NCBI GenBank assembly: GCA_031362245.1
Contig: JANLSD010000168.1
Location: forward strand, 1-64,000
Reading direction: 5' to 3'
DNA from: JAAURS01 sp031362245
GTDB taxonomy: Bacteria > Cyanobacteriota > Cyanobacteriia > Thermosynechococcales > Thermosynechococcaceae
Length of the DNA stretch: 64,000 nt
The stretch's first letter is position 1. Each line of letters starts with the position of its first letter. The notes under the pieces were generated by a model. The model saw only the letters and a program-made list of their open reading frames with translations, was not told where the DNA came from and ran no database searches. Of the stretch, positions 16,126-25,263 are shown one piece after another. Position numbers and translations under genes: made by a program.

Positions 16126-18618
16126 CTACTCCACCGCCTGAGGCAACAGTTCCTGGGTTTTCTCAGAATGAATCACAGCGACCTGCCCCTCTTCATTCAC
16201 ATCAACCACAATCGTGTCTTCGTCCTTAATCTTGCCGGACAGAATCTCTTCTGCCAGACTGTCTTCGAGCAGACGCATGATGGCTCGACGCAGTGGACGT
16301 GCCCCATAGCTGGGGTTATAGCCCTCTTCCACGAGACGATCCTTGAACCGCTCTGTCACCTGTAGAGAAATATTTTTCTCTAGGAGACGCTTAAAGACCT
16401 CGTTGAGCAAGATATCCGCAATCTCTTTCACTTCAGGCTTCGTCAACTGACGGAAGACGATGATTTCATCCAGTCGGTTTAAGAATTCTGGGCGGAAGTA
16501 TTGCTTCAGCTCTTCGTTGACGAGGGAGCGAATCCGGTTGTACTGCGAATCCACTTCGCTTTCACCAAACTCAAACCCAAGGCCACCGCCACCCTTTTCA
16601 ATGACCTTAGATCCAATGTTGGAGGTCATGATCAGCATGGTGTTTTTGAAATCGACGGTGCGTCCCTTGGCATCCGTTAATCGACCATCTTCCAAAATTT
16701 GGAGTAGGAGATTAAAGACATCAGGGTGCGCTTTTTCAATCTCATCAAATAGCACAACCGTATAGGGCTTCCGACGAACCGCTTCGGTGAGCTGACCGCC
16801 TTCGTTATAGCCCACATAGCCTGGAGGTGAACCAATCAGTTTGGAAACCGTATGGCGCTCCATATACTCGGACATATCGAGCCGAATCATGGCATCTTCC
16901 GCACCAAAGAAGTATGCGGCAAGTGCTTTGGTTAGCTCCGTTTTACCAACCCCAGTTGGCCCAGAGAAGATAAAGCTGGCGATGGGACGATTGGGGTTTT
17001 TGAGTCCCACACGGGCACGACGAATAGCACGGGAGATGGATTTGACGGCTTCGTCTTGTCCAATGAGGCGCTGATGAAGGGTGTCCTCCATGTGCAGCAG
17101 CTTCTCAGATTCTGACTCCGTAAGCTTGCTGACCGGAACCCCTGTCCAAGACGCTACGATGCCTGCGATGTCTTCTTCGGTCACAACGGGAGAGTCGCCG
17201 CCTTCAGCCGTCACATCCGCAACCTTTTTGTTTTGCGCGATCGCCTTAATTTCGGTCTTCAGCTCCATTTCTTTGTCGCGCAGTTCACCTGCCTTATCAA
17301 AGTCTTGGGAGCGGACGGCCTCATCTTTATCGCGCAGAACCTGACGCAGTTGTTTGTCGAGTTCTTTGGCAGCAGGTGGAAGCTGGGAGTTCATCAGGCG
17401 AACCCGTGAACCCGCTTCATCCATCAAATCGATCGCCTTATCGGGCAAAAATCGGTCTGAGATATAGCGATCTGCAAGTTTTGCAGCCGCAATCAGCGCC
17501 TCATCCAAAATTTTGAGCTTGTGGTGCTTCTCGTAGCGTTCGCGCAAACCATAGAGAATTTCGATGGTCTCATCCACCGAGGGTTCACCCACGGTCACGG
17601 GCTGGAAACGACGCTCTAGGGCTGCGTCTCGCTCAATATGCTTACGGTACTCATCAAGGGTGGTGGCTCCAATACATTGGAGTTCACCCCGAGCAAGCGC
17701 AGGTTTCAGAATATTGGCGGCGTCAATAGCGCCCTCAGCAGCACCCGCACCAATCAGGGTATGGACTTCATCAATCACAAAAATCACAGATTGGGCTTGA
17801 CGAATTTCATCCATGATTTTATTGAGGCGTTCTTCAAATTCGCCTCGGTACTTGGTGCCTGCGACCAACAGACCAATGTCTAGGGTCATAACCCGCTTGT
17901 CTTCAAGGATGTCGGGGATATCGCCCGTGGCAATGCGCTGGGCCAGTCCTTCGGCGATCGCCGTTTTACCCACCCCAGGTTCACCAATCAACACGGGGTT
18001 GTTTTTAGTCCGGCGACCCAAGATCTGGATCACCCGCTCGATTTCTTTTTGACGACCCACCACAGGGTCGAGCTTGCCATCCACCGCCATTTGGGTCAGA
18101 TTAGAGCCAAATTCGTCTAGGGTTGGCGTTTTGGTGCGTCCGCCGCTGCCGCCACCGCCACCACCACCCGAAGATACCTCAGCGGTTTCGCCCAGCATCC
18201 GAATCACTTGGGTTCTGACCTTGGACAGATCTACCCCAAGATTTTCCAAGACCCTGGCCGCAACGCCCTCACCTTCACGGATTAAGCCCAGCAGGAGGTG
18301 CTCAGTGCCAATGTAGTTGTGGCCCAACTGACGCGCTTCCTCAAGGGAAAGCTCCAGAACTCGTTTGGCCCGTGGCGTAAAGGGAATCTCTACCGCGACA
18401 AAACCAGAACCTCGACCAATAATTTTCTCGACTTCGATCCGGGCGTCTTTGAGGTTAACCCCCATTGATTTCAGCACTTTGGCCGCAACCCCAGTGCCTT
18501 CACCAATCAGACCCAATAAAATCTGCTCTGTCCCTACAAAGTTGTGCCCCAAGCGGCGAGCCTCTTCTTGGGCCAGCATGATAACTTTGATAGCTTTTTC
18601 CGTGAAGCGTTCAAACAT
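16126..18618 (-). CDS. clpC: ATP-dependent Clp protease ATP-binding subunit ClpC
   Basis: 830-residue HSP100/Clp AAA+ unfoldase that feeds substrates to ClpP. Order: two Clp-N repeats (residues 1-145), a glycine-rich linker (150-160), AAA-1 with Walker A GEPGVGKT at 212-219, a UVR/middle domain (DKDEAVRSQDFDKAGELRDKE), AAA-2 with Walker A GPTGVGKT, and a C-terminal ClpB-D2 small domain. The short UVR-type middle domain marks ClpC rather than ClpB. Full length and intact. The promoter probably lies in the 248 bp upstream, after the rimI stop codon. Confidence 0.96.
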   Translation of the reverse strand: MFERFTEKAIKVIMLAQEEARRLGHNFVGTEQILLGLIGEGTGVAAKVLKSMGVNLKDARIEVEKIIGRGSGFVAVEIPFTPRAKRVLELSLEEARQLGHNYIGTEHLLLGLIREGEGVAARVLENLGVDLSKVRTQVIRMLGETAEVSSGGGGGGGSGGRTKTPTLDEFGSNLTQMAVDGKLDPVVGRQKEIERVIQILGRRTKNNPVLIGEPGVGKTAIAEGLAQRIATGDIPDILEDKRVMTLDIGLLVAGTKYRGEFEERLNKIMDEIRQAQSVIFVIDEVHTLIGAGAAEGAIDAANILKPALARGELQCIGATTLDEYRKHIERDAALERRFQPVTVGEPSVDETIEILYGLRERYEKHHKLKILDEALIAAAKLADRYISDRFLPDKAIDLMDEAGSRVRLMNSQLPPAAKELDKQLRQVLRDKDEAVRSQDFDKAGELRDKEMELKTEIKAIAQNKKVADVTAEGGDSPVVTEEDIAGIVASWTGVPVSKLTESESEKLLHMEDTLHQRLIGQDEAVKSISRAIRRARVGLKNPNRPIASFIFSGPTGVGKTELTKALAAYFFGAEDAMIRLDMSEYMERHTVSKLIGSPPGYVGYNEGGQLTEAVRRKPYTVVLFDEIEKAHPDVFNLLLQILEDGRLTDAKGRTVDFKNTMLIMTSNIGSKVIEKGGGGLGFEFGESEVDSQYNRIRSLVNEELKQYFRPEFLNRLDEIIVFRQLTKPEVKEIADILLNEVFKRLLEKNISLQVTERFKDRLVEEGYNPSYGARPLRRAIMRLLEDSLAEEILSGKIKDEDTIVVDVNEEGQVAVIHSEKTQELLPQAVE

Positions 18619-18866
18619 GGCCTTTTCTCACTACCTGCTGGTAAACCCGATCTTAACACAGAGAAAAATATTCAAATGGGCCTGTCCCTAAGGGTTTAGG
18701 TATTTAATGCGGGCGATCGCAGTCTCCACAAATGGGATGGGGGATCGGACAAACATTAACAACAGCTTAATGACCTATTGTAAGTGTACTTGAACGAGAA
18801 AGGGGAAGATTAATGGCGGATCTAAGGCACGGATTTCCCACCATTCTTACCGCGCAATCCCTACCT

Positions 18867-19442
18867 TTATGGTTGATCGCATTTCCATCGCATCTGGAGC
18901 GCCGCCCAATGCAGGTCGATTTGTGGTTTGAACTGGGGGGATTGGAGTCCAGATCGCCACAAGACCAGCGCGTCTTCGCCGTTGTCTGCATAGTAGTTGG
19001 GGCGTTTTCCCACGGACGTAAATCCGAGTTGAGTATAGAGGGCGATCGCCGCCTCGTTAGAAGCCCTCACCTCCAAGGTGGCATACTTCATGCCTCGGTG
19101 ATGGGCTGTGTTCAGCAGACTGAGCAACATACCCGCTCCAAATCCCTGCCTTCGATACTGGGGATGTACCGCCATCAATATAATGTGGGACTCATCTAAA
19201 ATTGTCCATGCACACCCCACCGCCAACAGGGGAGAATCTTGAGGCGGGGTTGCTTGATGAGGTGTTACTTGAGGTGGGGTTACTTGAGGTGGTGTTAACC
19301 AGAGACCTAATAAATCACTGCTGGGTCGATTGAATTCCTCTTGATAGGATGACACACTCCAGAAGCCGCCTAGGACGAGCCGATCTAGCTCAACTGCCGC
19401 AGCTAAAAGTGATTCAGGCAGCGGCTTAAACGTAAATGACAT
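18867..19442 (-). CDS. rimI: Ribosomal-protein-alanine N-acetyltransferase (GNAT), with pentapeptide insertion
   Basis: About 191 residues from the ATG at 19442. The GNAT fold is clear in the C-terminal half: HIILMAVHPQYRRQGFGAGMLLSLLNTAHHRGMKYATLEVRASNEAAIALYTQLGFTSVGKRPNYY, including the acetyl-CoA loop RRQGFGAG and the RimI-type ending YYADNGEDALVLW. RimI acetylates protein N-termini such as ribosomal S18. Residues about 49-68 hold four tandem x-T-P-[P/H]-Q pentapeptides encoded by a 15-bp repeat, an insertion that usual RimI proteins lack. lysA is divergent; clpC follows on the same strand. Confidence 0.85.
   Translation of the reverse strand: MSFTFKPLPESLLAAAVELDRLVLGGFWSVSSYQEEFNRPSSDLLGLWLTPPQVTPPQVTPHQATPPQDSPLLAVGCAWTILDESHIILMAVHPQYRRQGFGAGMLLSLLNTAHHRGMKYATLEVRASNEAAIALYTQLGFTSVGKRPNYYADNGEDALVLWRSGLQSPQFKPQIDLHWAALQMRWKCDQP
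19241..19300 (-). repeat. Four 15-bp tandem repeats inside rimI
   Basis: Units at 19241-19255, 19256-19270, 19271-19285 and 19286-19300 follow gaggtgggGTTACTT with small changes. Read on the minus strand they encode LTPPQ, VTPPQ, VTPHQ and ATPPQ. The unit length keeps the frame, so copy number can change without breaking the gene. Confidence 0.9.
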
Positions 19443-19624
19443 GGATTGCCTAAAAAAACGATCGCCCAAGCAAAAAGAAGCAATGCATCCATAACCGTCA
19501 AATTGTACACTGGAGTCTTGAGGTCAAGCGTCTTTTCAGTCTTTTTGAAGGGAAGTGAACCCGAGTCCCTTTTTTCAGAAAAAACCTCATCGCCAACTCT
19601 TCATTGTTAGCTGAATTAATCCCT

Positions 19625-21022
19625 ATGGTAGCGGTTCAAAATCCAGAGCGTCTCTTGAGCGGTGCAGATTTCTTAGGTCAGCACAAGTCTTCGTTATCGA
19701 GTCCTTCTCCCAATCAACAGCTCTTGCCCTTGAGCGCCAGTGTCAAGGCCGACAACCTTGAAATTGGCGGATGCAGCGTCCCAGATCTGGTTGAGCAGTT
19801 TGGCTCTCCCTTATACATTCTGGATGAATCCACCCTCAGGACAGCAGCTCGACAGTATCGTGAAGCGTTGACGCAGTACTATCCTGGCATTTCTCAGGTC
19901 ATTTACGCGTCAAAAGCCTGGAGCTGTACGGCAGTCTGCGCCATCGTCAACAGCGAAGGCGTGGGGCTAGATGTGGTTTCTGCGGGTGAGCTATATACCG
20001 GACTTCAGGCAGGCGTTGCCCCTGAAGATATTTACCTCCACGGCAATAATAAGTCCGTCGATGAGCTTCAGTATGCCGTTGAGACGGGAATCACCATCAT
20101 TGCCGACAACTGGCTAGAGCTAGAAAATTTGGCACAACTGGCCCAAGCCCACCAGGGACAGCCGATTCGGGTCATGCTGCGGATTACCCCAGGGATTGAG
20201 TGCCACACTCATGAGTACATCCAAACGGGGCATTTAGACAGCAAATTTGGCTTTGACCCCACCCAACTTGCCGAGGTGTTCCAGTTTGCCCTGGAACACC
20301 CAGAAATACTGTGGGTAGGGCTACACGCTCATATTGGTTCCCAAATTTTTGAACTTCAGCCCCATCAGGATCTAACAGGGGTGATTGCGGATCTGTTGGC
20401 CCAGGCTCAGGCTTTGGGTCTGCCGATGACAGAACTGAATGTGGGCGGTGGTTTAGGCATTAGATATACGGAGTCTGATGACCCCCCCAGCATTTCTGAC
20501 TGGTGCAAGGTGATTGGGGAGGGCGTTGCCAAAGCCTGCGCCCTACGAACCATTCCGTTGCCTAAGCTGTTGTGTGAACCAGGGCGATCGCTGATTGGCA
20601 CCGCCTGTGTGACGGCCTATCGCATCGGCAGCAAGAAAACGGTTCCAGGTATACGCACCTATGTCTCTGTTGACGGGGGCATGTCCGACAACCCCAGGCC
20701 CATCACCTATCAGTCTGAGTATCGCGCCATCATTGCCAACCGTATGCAGGCCAGCGTCACAGAAACCGTCACCGTTGCGGGTAAACACTGTGAATCCGGC
20801 GATATTCTCTTAAAGAATGTCCAACTGCCCGACTGTATGACCGGCGACATCCTGGTAGTGATGGATACAGGAGCCTACAACTACAGCATGTCCTCTAACT
20901 ACAATCGTATTCCGCGTCCTGCGGCGGTTTTAGTGAATCAGGGAGAGGCAAGTCTGATTCTGCGGCGGGAAACCAATGATGATTTAGTACGTCAAGATTG
21001 TTTGCCAGAACGATTGCGATAG
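19625..21022 (+). CDS. lysA: Diaminopimelate decarboxylase
   Basis: Last step of lysine synthesis: meso-diaminopimelate to lysine, PLP-dependent. 465 residues from the ATG at 19625; an in-frame TTG 21 bp earlier is less likely. The PLP lysine lies in IYASKAWSC; HIGSQIFE, the LNVGGGLGIRY glycine loop, LLCEPGRSLIGTA and the ESGDILLKNVQLP / MDTGAYNYSMSSNYN ending follow the alanine racemase-like fold III decarboxylase order. It precedes cdaA and uppS on the same strand, a set I recall as frequently linked in cyanobacteria. Confidence 0.94.
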   Translation: MVAVQNPERLLSGADFLGQHKSSLSSPSPNQQLLPLSASVKADNLEIGGCSVPDLVEQFGSPLYILDESTLRTAARQYREALTQYYPGISQVIYASKAWSCTAVCAIVNSEGVGLDVVSAGELYTGLQAGVAPEDIYLHGNNKSVDELQYAVETGITIIADNWLELENLAQLAQAHQGQPIRVMLRITPGIECHTHEYIQTGHLDSKFGFDPTQLAEVFQFALEHPEILWVGLHAHIGSQIFELQPHQDLTGVIADLLAQAQALGLPMTELNVGGGLGIRYTESDDPPSISDWCKVIGEGVAKACALRTIPLPKLLCEPGRSLIGTACVTAYRIGSKKTVPGIRTYVSVDGGMSDNPRPITYQSEYRAIIANRMQASVTETVTVAGKHCESGDILLKNVQLPDCMTGDILVVMDTGAYNYSMSSNYNRIPRPAAVLVNQGEASLILRRETNDDLVRQDCLPERLR

Positions 21023-21144
21023 TCCTGTAGCGTTTTCTTGGCCGGTCTCCTCCCCTCCATTCACCTCAATGACCTTGAAACAACAAGGAAAAACTCAGTT
21101 TTATTGTTTCGATTCCATTCTGTGCCGAAGGTTAGACTGCAATC

Positions 21145-22062
21145 ATGAAAGAGCTTAAGCAATGGCTGTTTGACCCTCAGTGGACTCAGTCTTTGCTTTG
21201 GCTCGCTGCTGACGTTTGCCTAGTCCTTGCACTGGTCTACATTGTGCTGCTCGTCATTGCAGAACGGCGCACACTGTGGATGGTACGTGGGCTTATCTTT
21301 TTGATGTTGGCGACGGTCTTGAGCCAATTTCTCAGTCTGAAGCTCCTGAACTTTGTGCTTAAAAACCTAGTGATTGGCTCTGCGGTTGCAATGGCTGTGA
21401 TCTTGCAGTCAGAAATCCGCCGTTTCCTAGAACAGTTGGGCCGAGGAGAGTTACTCAGCCTGATGCGGCCCAGTCAACAGAAAACCCTTGGCTCAGACAG
21501 CGTTATTGATGAAATTGTGGATGCCATCCGAGACTTATCTCAAAGTCGGACAGGCGCGTTAATCATGGTGGAGACCACCAATACCCCTGTAGATGAGCGC
21601 GACTTCTCAGTGCCAGGGGTTCGGTTGAATGCGGAGGTGTCCCGCGAGATCCTCCAGACGCTCTTTCAAACCTCAACACTGCTCCATGATGGGGCAGTGT
21701 TGATCCGAGGATCTAAAATTATTGCCGCTGGCATTATCTTGCCGATTTCGGATAGAGATGCATCACGGCAGCTTGGGACTCGTCACCGCGCCGCGATGGG
21801 TATTACCGAGCGGGTTGATAACTGTCTCTGTATTGTGGTTTCCGAAGAAACCGGATCGATTTCCCTTGCTGAAAAAGGCGCGTTAAATCGTCCATTGACT
21901 AGCAGTAAACTGAGAGAGCTGTTAGAAACCCGACTGACGTTTTCTTTAGACCGCGAAGTGGTAACGCCTGGGTTATCTCGGCTTCTACAGCAGTTTAGAA
22001 AGCAGAGTATCGGTCTATTGTCGAGTCTTCTGCATTTTTTAGTCCCTCGTAAGAAAAAATGA
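21145..22062 (+). CDS. cdaA: Diadenylate cyclase CdaA (c-di-AMP synthase)
   Basis: Makes c-di-AMP from two ATP at the membrane. 305 residues: three transmembrane helices within residues 15-90, a short coiled linker (SEIRRFLEQLGRGELL), then the DAC domain with the DGA motif at 182-184 (LLHDGAVLIRG) and RHRAA at 213-217 (GTRHRAAMGI). All catalytic motifs are intact. c-di-AMP commonly controls potassium and osmotic balance. The stop codon overlaps the uppS start by 4 bp (ATGA), so the two are translationally coupled. Confidence 0.94.
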   Translation: MKELKQWLFDPQWTQSLLWLAADVCLVLALVYIVLLVIAERRTLWMVRGLIFLMLATVLSQFLSLKLLNFVLKNLVIGSAVAMAVILQSEIRRFLEQLGRGELLSLMRPSQQKTLGSDSVIDEIVDAIRDLSQSRTGALIMVETTNTPVDERDFSVPGVRLNAEVSREILQTLFQTSTLLHDGAVLIRGSKIIAAGIILPISDRDASRQLGTRHRAAMGITERVDNCLCIVVSEETGSISLAEKGALNRPLTSSKLRELLETRLTFSLDREVVTPGLSRLLQQFRKQSIGLLSSLLHFLVPRKKK

Positions 22063-22811
22063 CCGTAAATCCAGCCGTTCTCACTAGCCTTCCCCATGAT
22101 CTTGATGTGCTGCGCCTACCTAAACATGTTGCGGTCATTATGGATGGCAATGGACGTTGGGCACAGCGTCAGGGACAACCTCGCTTTATGGGACACCGTC
22201 GCGGCGTAGATACCCTCAAAGAACTCCTCCGCTGCTGCAAGGATTGGGGGATTGAGGCACTAACGGCCTACGCTTTTTCGACGGAAAATTGGGGCCGACC
22301 CATGCCGGAAGTCGATTTTTTGATGACGCTGTTTGAACGGGTGCTCCGACGCGAACTCAAGGAAATGATTGAGGAGGGGGTGCAAATTCACTTTGTGGGG
22401 GATTTAGCCGCGCTGCCAAAGTCCCTCCAGGAAGAAATTGATCGGGCCATGGTAGCGACTCAACACAACAACAAGATCAAGTTTGTGGTGGCTACCAACT
22501 ACGGTGGTCGTCGCGAAATTTTGCAGGCATGTCGGGCGATCGCCCAAAAAGTCAGCCTGGGTGAACTGGCCCCCGACGACATTGATGAAGGTATTTTTGA
22601 ACAGCACCTTTATACAAAAGGCATTAGCCACCCAGACCTCTTGATTCGCACCAGTGGTGAAATGCGCGTCAGCAACTTTCTGCTCTGGCAGGTGGCCTAC
22701 GCCGAACTATACGTCACCCATACCCTATGGCCTGACTTTAACCGTGAGGCGTTTCACCAGGCCCTTTGCGATTACCAACAGCGCCAGCGACGATTTGGCA
22801 AGGTCAAATAG
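22059..22811 (+). CDS. uppS: Isoprenyl (undecaprenyl-type) diphosphate synthase
   Basis: cis-prenyltransferase that elongates farnesyl diphosphate to the lipid carrier for peptidoglycan and polysaccharide. 250 residues with the catalytic Asp 29 in VIMDGNGRWA, GHRRGVDTL, TAYAFSTENWGRP and the C-terminal RTSGEMRVSNFLLWQVAYAELYVT...WPDF signature. Normal length. It overlaps cdaA; the convergent DUF3143 gene lies 5 bp beyond its stop. Confidence 0.95.
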   Translation: MTVNPAVLTSLPHDLDVLRLPKHVAVIMDGNGRWAQRQGQPRFMGHRRGVDTLKELLRCCKDWGIEALTAYAFSTENWGRPMPEVDFLMTLFERVLRRELKEMIEEGVQIHFVGDLAALPKSLQEEIDRAMVATQHNNKIKFVVATNYGGRREILQACRAIAQKVSLGELAPDDIDEGIFEQHLYTKGISHPDLLIRTSGEMRVSNFLLWQVAYAELYVTHTLWPDFNREAFHQALCDYQQRQRRFGKVK

Positions 22812-22816
22812 GGGCT

Positions 22817-23095
22817 TTAAGGGCCTGCAAAAATTGCGTCTTCAATATCTTGACGACTCAGGGAGTACTTAAAGGTTCTGCGAACATTCAGCCCTCGATC
22901 TTGGGGTGTCTCGTACAAAACCGATAGCTCCTCAATATCCAACCGAATTTCGGCTGACCAGGGCATCCCATTTAGATGCCAAAGGTGGAGTTGCTCAACG
23001 TCTCGTTCACAGCCCCGTACCCTGAGCCATTGCTCAATATCAGGCAGCGTGTGGTTGTATAAAGGGGTTTCAGGGATGGGGAGAGAAGAACTCAT
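22817..23095 (-). CDS. DUF3143 family protein
   Basis: 92 residues. The pattern PLYNHTLPDIEQWLRVRGCERDVEQLHLWHLNGMPWSAEIRLDIEELSVLY matches the small DUF3143 family of cyanobacteria and plastids; function unknown, soluble, acidic. It is followed on the same strand by nothing but the convergent uppS, and preceded 52 bp upstream by a J-domain gene, an arrangement consistent with a two-gene unit. Confidence 0.82.
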   Translation of the reverse strand: MSSSLPIPETPLYNHTLPDIEQWLRVRGCERDVEQLHLWHLNGMPWSAEIRLDIEELSVLYETPQDRGLNVRRTFKYSLSRQDIEDAIFAGP

Positions 23096-23147
23096 GCTAG
23101 CTAAGGCTCAATTTTATGCGTTAAATCTATGGGTTAAACGTTTGCTT

Positions 23148-23723
23148 TTAAATGCGTTGGAGTGAAGGCTTGAGGGGCGATCGCTGAAGTTTTTCCGGCG
23201 CTTTGGGCCGCTGTGCTTTTAATGACGGATTCTTAGAAAAGAACGGCGACGGCGACTTGGCGGGTATGGGATTGAGTGCGGCGATCGCAGAAGGATCTTT
23301 CGTATGAAGCACCACTTCCCCTCTAGCCACCCCTAACACAATGGCCAAAACGAGACAAATAACAAACGTCGTCCCCAGCAGAAATACTGCAAAAATTTCC
23401 CCAGGGGACAACGGGCGTTCTTTGGGATCTAAGTAGGCCGAACCCATAGACCGAAACCGCCGATCTGGGACATTCCCGTCTGCCTTTGCCCTAAACTCGT
23501 CCGACAGGATAGGTTGTTGCCCCATATCGTAACGCGCACGGCGCTCAGGACTATTTAAAACCCCATAGGCTTCTTTGAGTTCCCGAAATTTTTGAGTCGC
23601 AACCTCAGGGGTGAGAACCGTCGTGTCAGGGTGGTAGAGCTTGCTTTTGAGTCGATAGGCGCGCCGCACCTGATCGATCGTTGCAGAAACAGGCAGGTCT
23701 AACAGCTCATAGTGAGTTGACAT
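23148..23723 (-). CDS. J-domain membrane protein (DnaJ-like co-chaperone)
   Basis: About 191 residues from the ATG at 23723, which puts the J domain at the very start (THYELLDLPVSATIDQVRRAYRLKSKLYHPDTT, HPD motif present). After a linker comes one transmembrane helix (IFAVFLLGTTFVICLVLAIVLGVA) and a basic Ser/Pro-rich tail. The zinc-finger and substrate-binding domains of DnaJ are absent, so this recruits an Hsp70 at a membrane site. The longer reading adds 26 residues without similarity. It is not the housekeeping dnaJ, which is at 31869. Confidence 0.82.
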   Translation of the reverse strand: MSTHYELLDLPVSATIDQVRRAYRLKSKLYHPDTTVLTPEVATQKFRELKEAYGVLNSPERRARYDMGQQPILSDEFRAKADGNVPDRRFRSMGSAYLDPKERPLSPGEIFAVFLLGTTFVICLVLAIVLGVARGEVVLHTKDPSAIAALNPIPAKSPSPFFSKNPSLKAQRPKAPEKLQRSPLKPSLQRI

Positions 23724-23884
23724 CGTCCCTAAACGCTTCGTAAAGCGGGATGGTGGATTATCCCCAATCTGATCCTGAGTCACAACAGCCCATCTCAACA
23801 CATGACTGTTATTGTAAACAACCCTGTGTTGAGATGACTAGCTCATCTATCACCGAAACAGCTTATAAATAGAGCCTTGTCCCA

Positions 23885-25111
23885 CTATTTCACAAGTTCA
23901 AAGACTTGGAACATCGGCAGATACATCGCCACCAGAATAGAACCGACCATGCCCCCCAGCAACACAATCATGATGGGTTCCATGATGCTGGTCATCGCTT
24001 TGACGGCCTGCTCGACTTCATCCTCGTAGAAATCGGCTACCTTCATCAGCATTTTGTCAATTTCCCCAGTCTCCTCGCCCACGTTAATCATTTGGGTTGC
24101 CAACACCGGAAAGACTTTTTCCCGTTGTAGCGCCAAACTGAGCATCCCGCCCCCTTGAACTTCTCTTCGGGCTTCGTCGATGGCATTGGAGATAATTTGA
24201 TTGCCTGCCGTATCTCTCACAATTTCCAGGGCAGATAAAATCGGTACTCCAGATCGTGATAGGGAGCCAAAGGTGCGACAAAAACGAGCAACCGCCGTTT
24301 TTTGGATCAGATCTCCAAAGAGGGGAACCTTGAGAGAGAATCGGTCAATGGTTTCACGACCCGTGCGGGTCTTGTAGTACTGCTTCAGACCAAAAACGAC
24401 CCCAGTCACAAATACAACAAACGTAATCCCGTACTGAGGTGTTCGCAGAAAGACGCTCAAATTTACCAGCAGTTGGGTAAAAGCAGGCAGTTGACCTCCG
24501 AGCTGTTTAAAAATCCCATCAAAGACAGGAATCAAGAAAATCACCATCCCAAAGAAGATGGTGACTGCAATGATAGTTACCACCACTGGATAAGCTAATG
24601 CGGATTTAATCTGATTATTGAGTCGGGTCTGATCTTCTAAAAGTTTAGAAAGTCGATTGAGCACTTCATCGAGTACCCCACCCATTTCTCCTGCCGCAAT
24701 CATTGCGACGTAGAGCTGGTCGAAGGCTTCGGGGTGCGATCGCATGGCCTCAGACAAACTCATGCCCTGCTGTACATCGGCATTAACCTGAAGCAGAATT
24801 TTTTTCAGCTTTTTGTTGGTGCATTGATCTGCCATAACGCCCAGACCGCGCACCATCGCCACCCCAGCATTGACCAAGGCCGCAAACTGCCTTGAAAAAA
24901 TAGCCTTATCTTTGACCTTAATGGAACCCAGAAAATCAAGATTAATCTCAAAATTTCCGTCTAGCTTTTTGCCTTGGTCTTCTTTGACCTCTATGACCTG
25001 AAGCCCCTGGCGCTGGATTGTCGTGCGGGCCTCCTTGAGAGAGTTTGCAGTAATTTTTTGACTACTGTTTTTTCCAACGGAATTTCTGGCACGGACAACG
25101 TAGGTAGGCAT
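23885..25111 (-). CDS. pilC: Type IV pilus inner-membrane platform protein PilC
   Basis: 408 residues of the GspF/PilC family. Two T2SSF repeats are visible (IFSRQFAALVNAGVAMVRGLGVM... and VARFCRTFGSLSRSGVPILSALEIV), each followed by transmembrane helices (VVVTIIAVTIFFGMVIFLIPVFDGI; IMEPIMIVLLGGMVGSILVAMYLPMF). PilC couples the PilB and PilT motors to pilus assembly. The order on the minus strand is pilB-pilT-pilC, with gaps of 69 and 152 bp, so one operon is likely. Pili serve phototactic motility and DNA uptake. Confidence 0.94.
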   Translation of the reverse strand: MPTYVVRARNSVGKNSSQKITANSLKEARTTIQRQGLQVIEVKEDQGKKLDGNFEINLDFLGSIKVKDKAIFSRQFAALVNAGVAMVRGLGVMADQCTNKKLKKILLQVNADVQQGMSLSEAMRSHPEAFDQLYVAMIAAGEMGGVLDEVLNRLSKLLEDQTRLNNQIKSALAYPVVVTIIAVTIFFGMVIFLIPVFDGIFKQLGGQLPAFTQLLVNLSVFLRTPQYGITFVVFVTGVVFGLKQYYKTRTGRETIDRFSLKVPLFGDLIQKTAVARFCRTFGSLSRSGVPILSALEIVRDTAGNQIISNAIDEARREVQGGGMLSLALQREKVFPVLATQMINVGEETGEIDKMLMKVADFYEDEVEQAVKAMTSIMEPIMIVLLGGMVGSILVAMYLPMFQVFELVK

Positions 25112-25263
25112 ATCTAAATACTCTTAGCGCTTATCAACAACACAGGATCAAGAAAAATGAAAGAAAACCGATGAAAAAACAGCTCAGGAATTAATTTTGG
25201 ATTTGAGATGAGACCTAGATGGCGTACTTGCGAAGGGGGGAGGATTACATCGCACCATTCACG

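Noticed and set aside
18813..19199. 128-codon ORF on the + strand opposite rimI
   Set aside because: It is antisense to a well-supported acetyltransferase and resembles no family.
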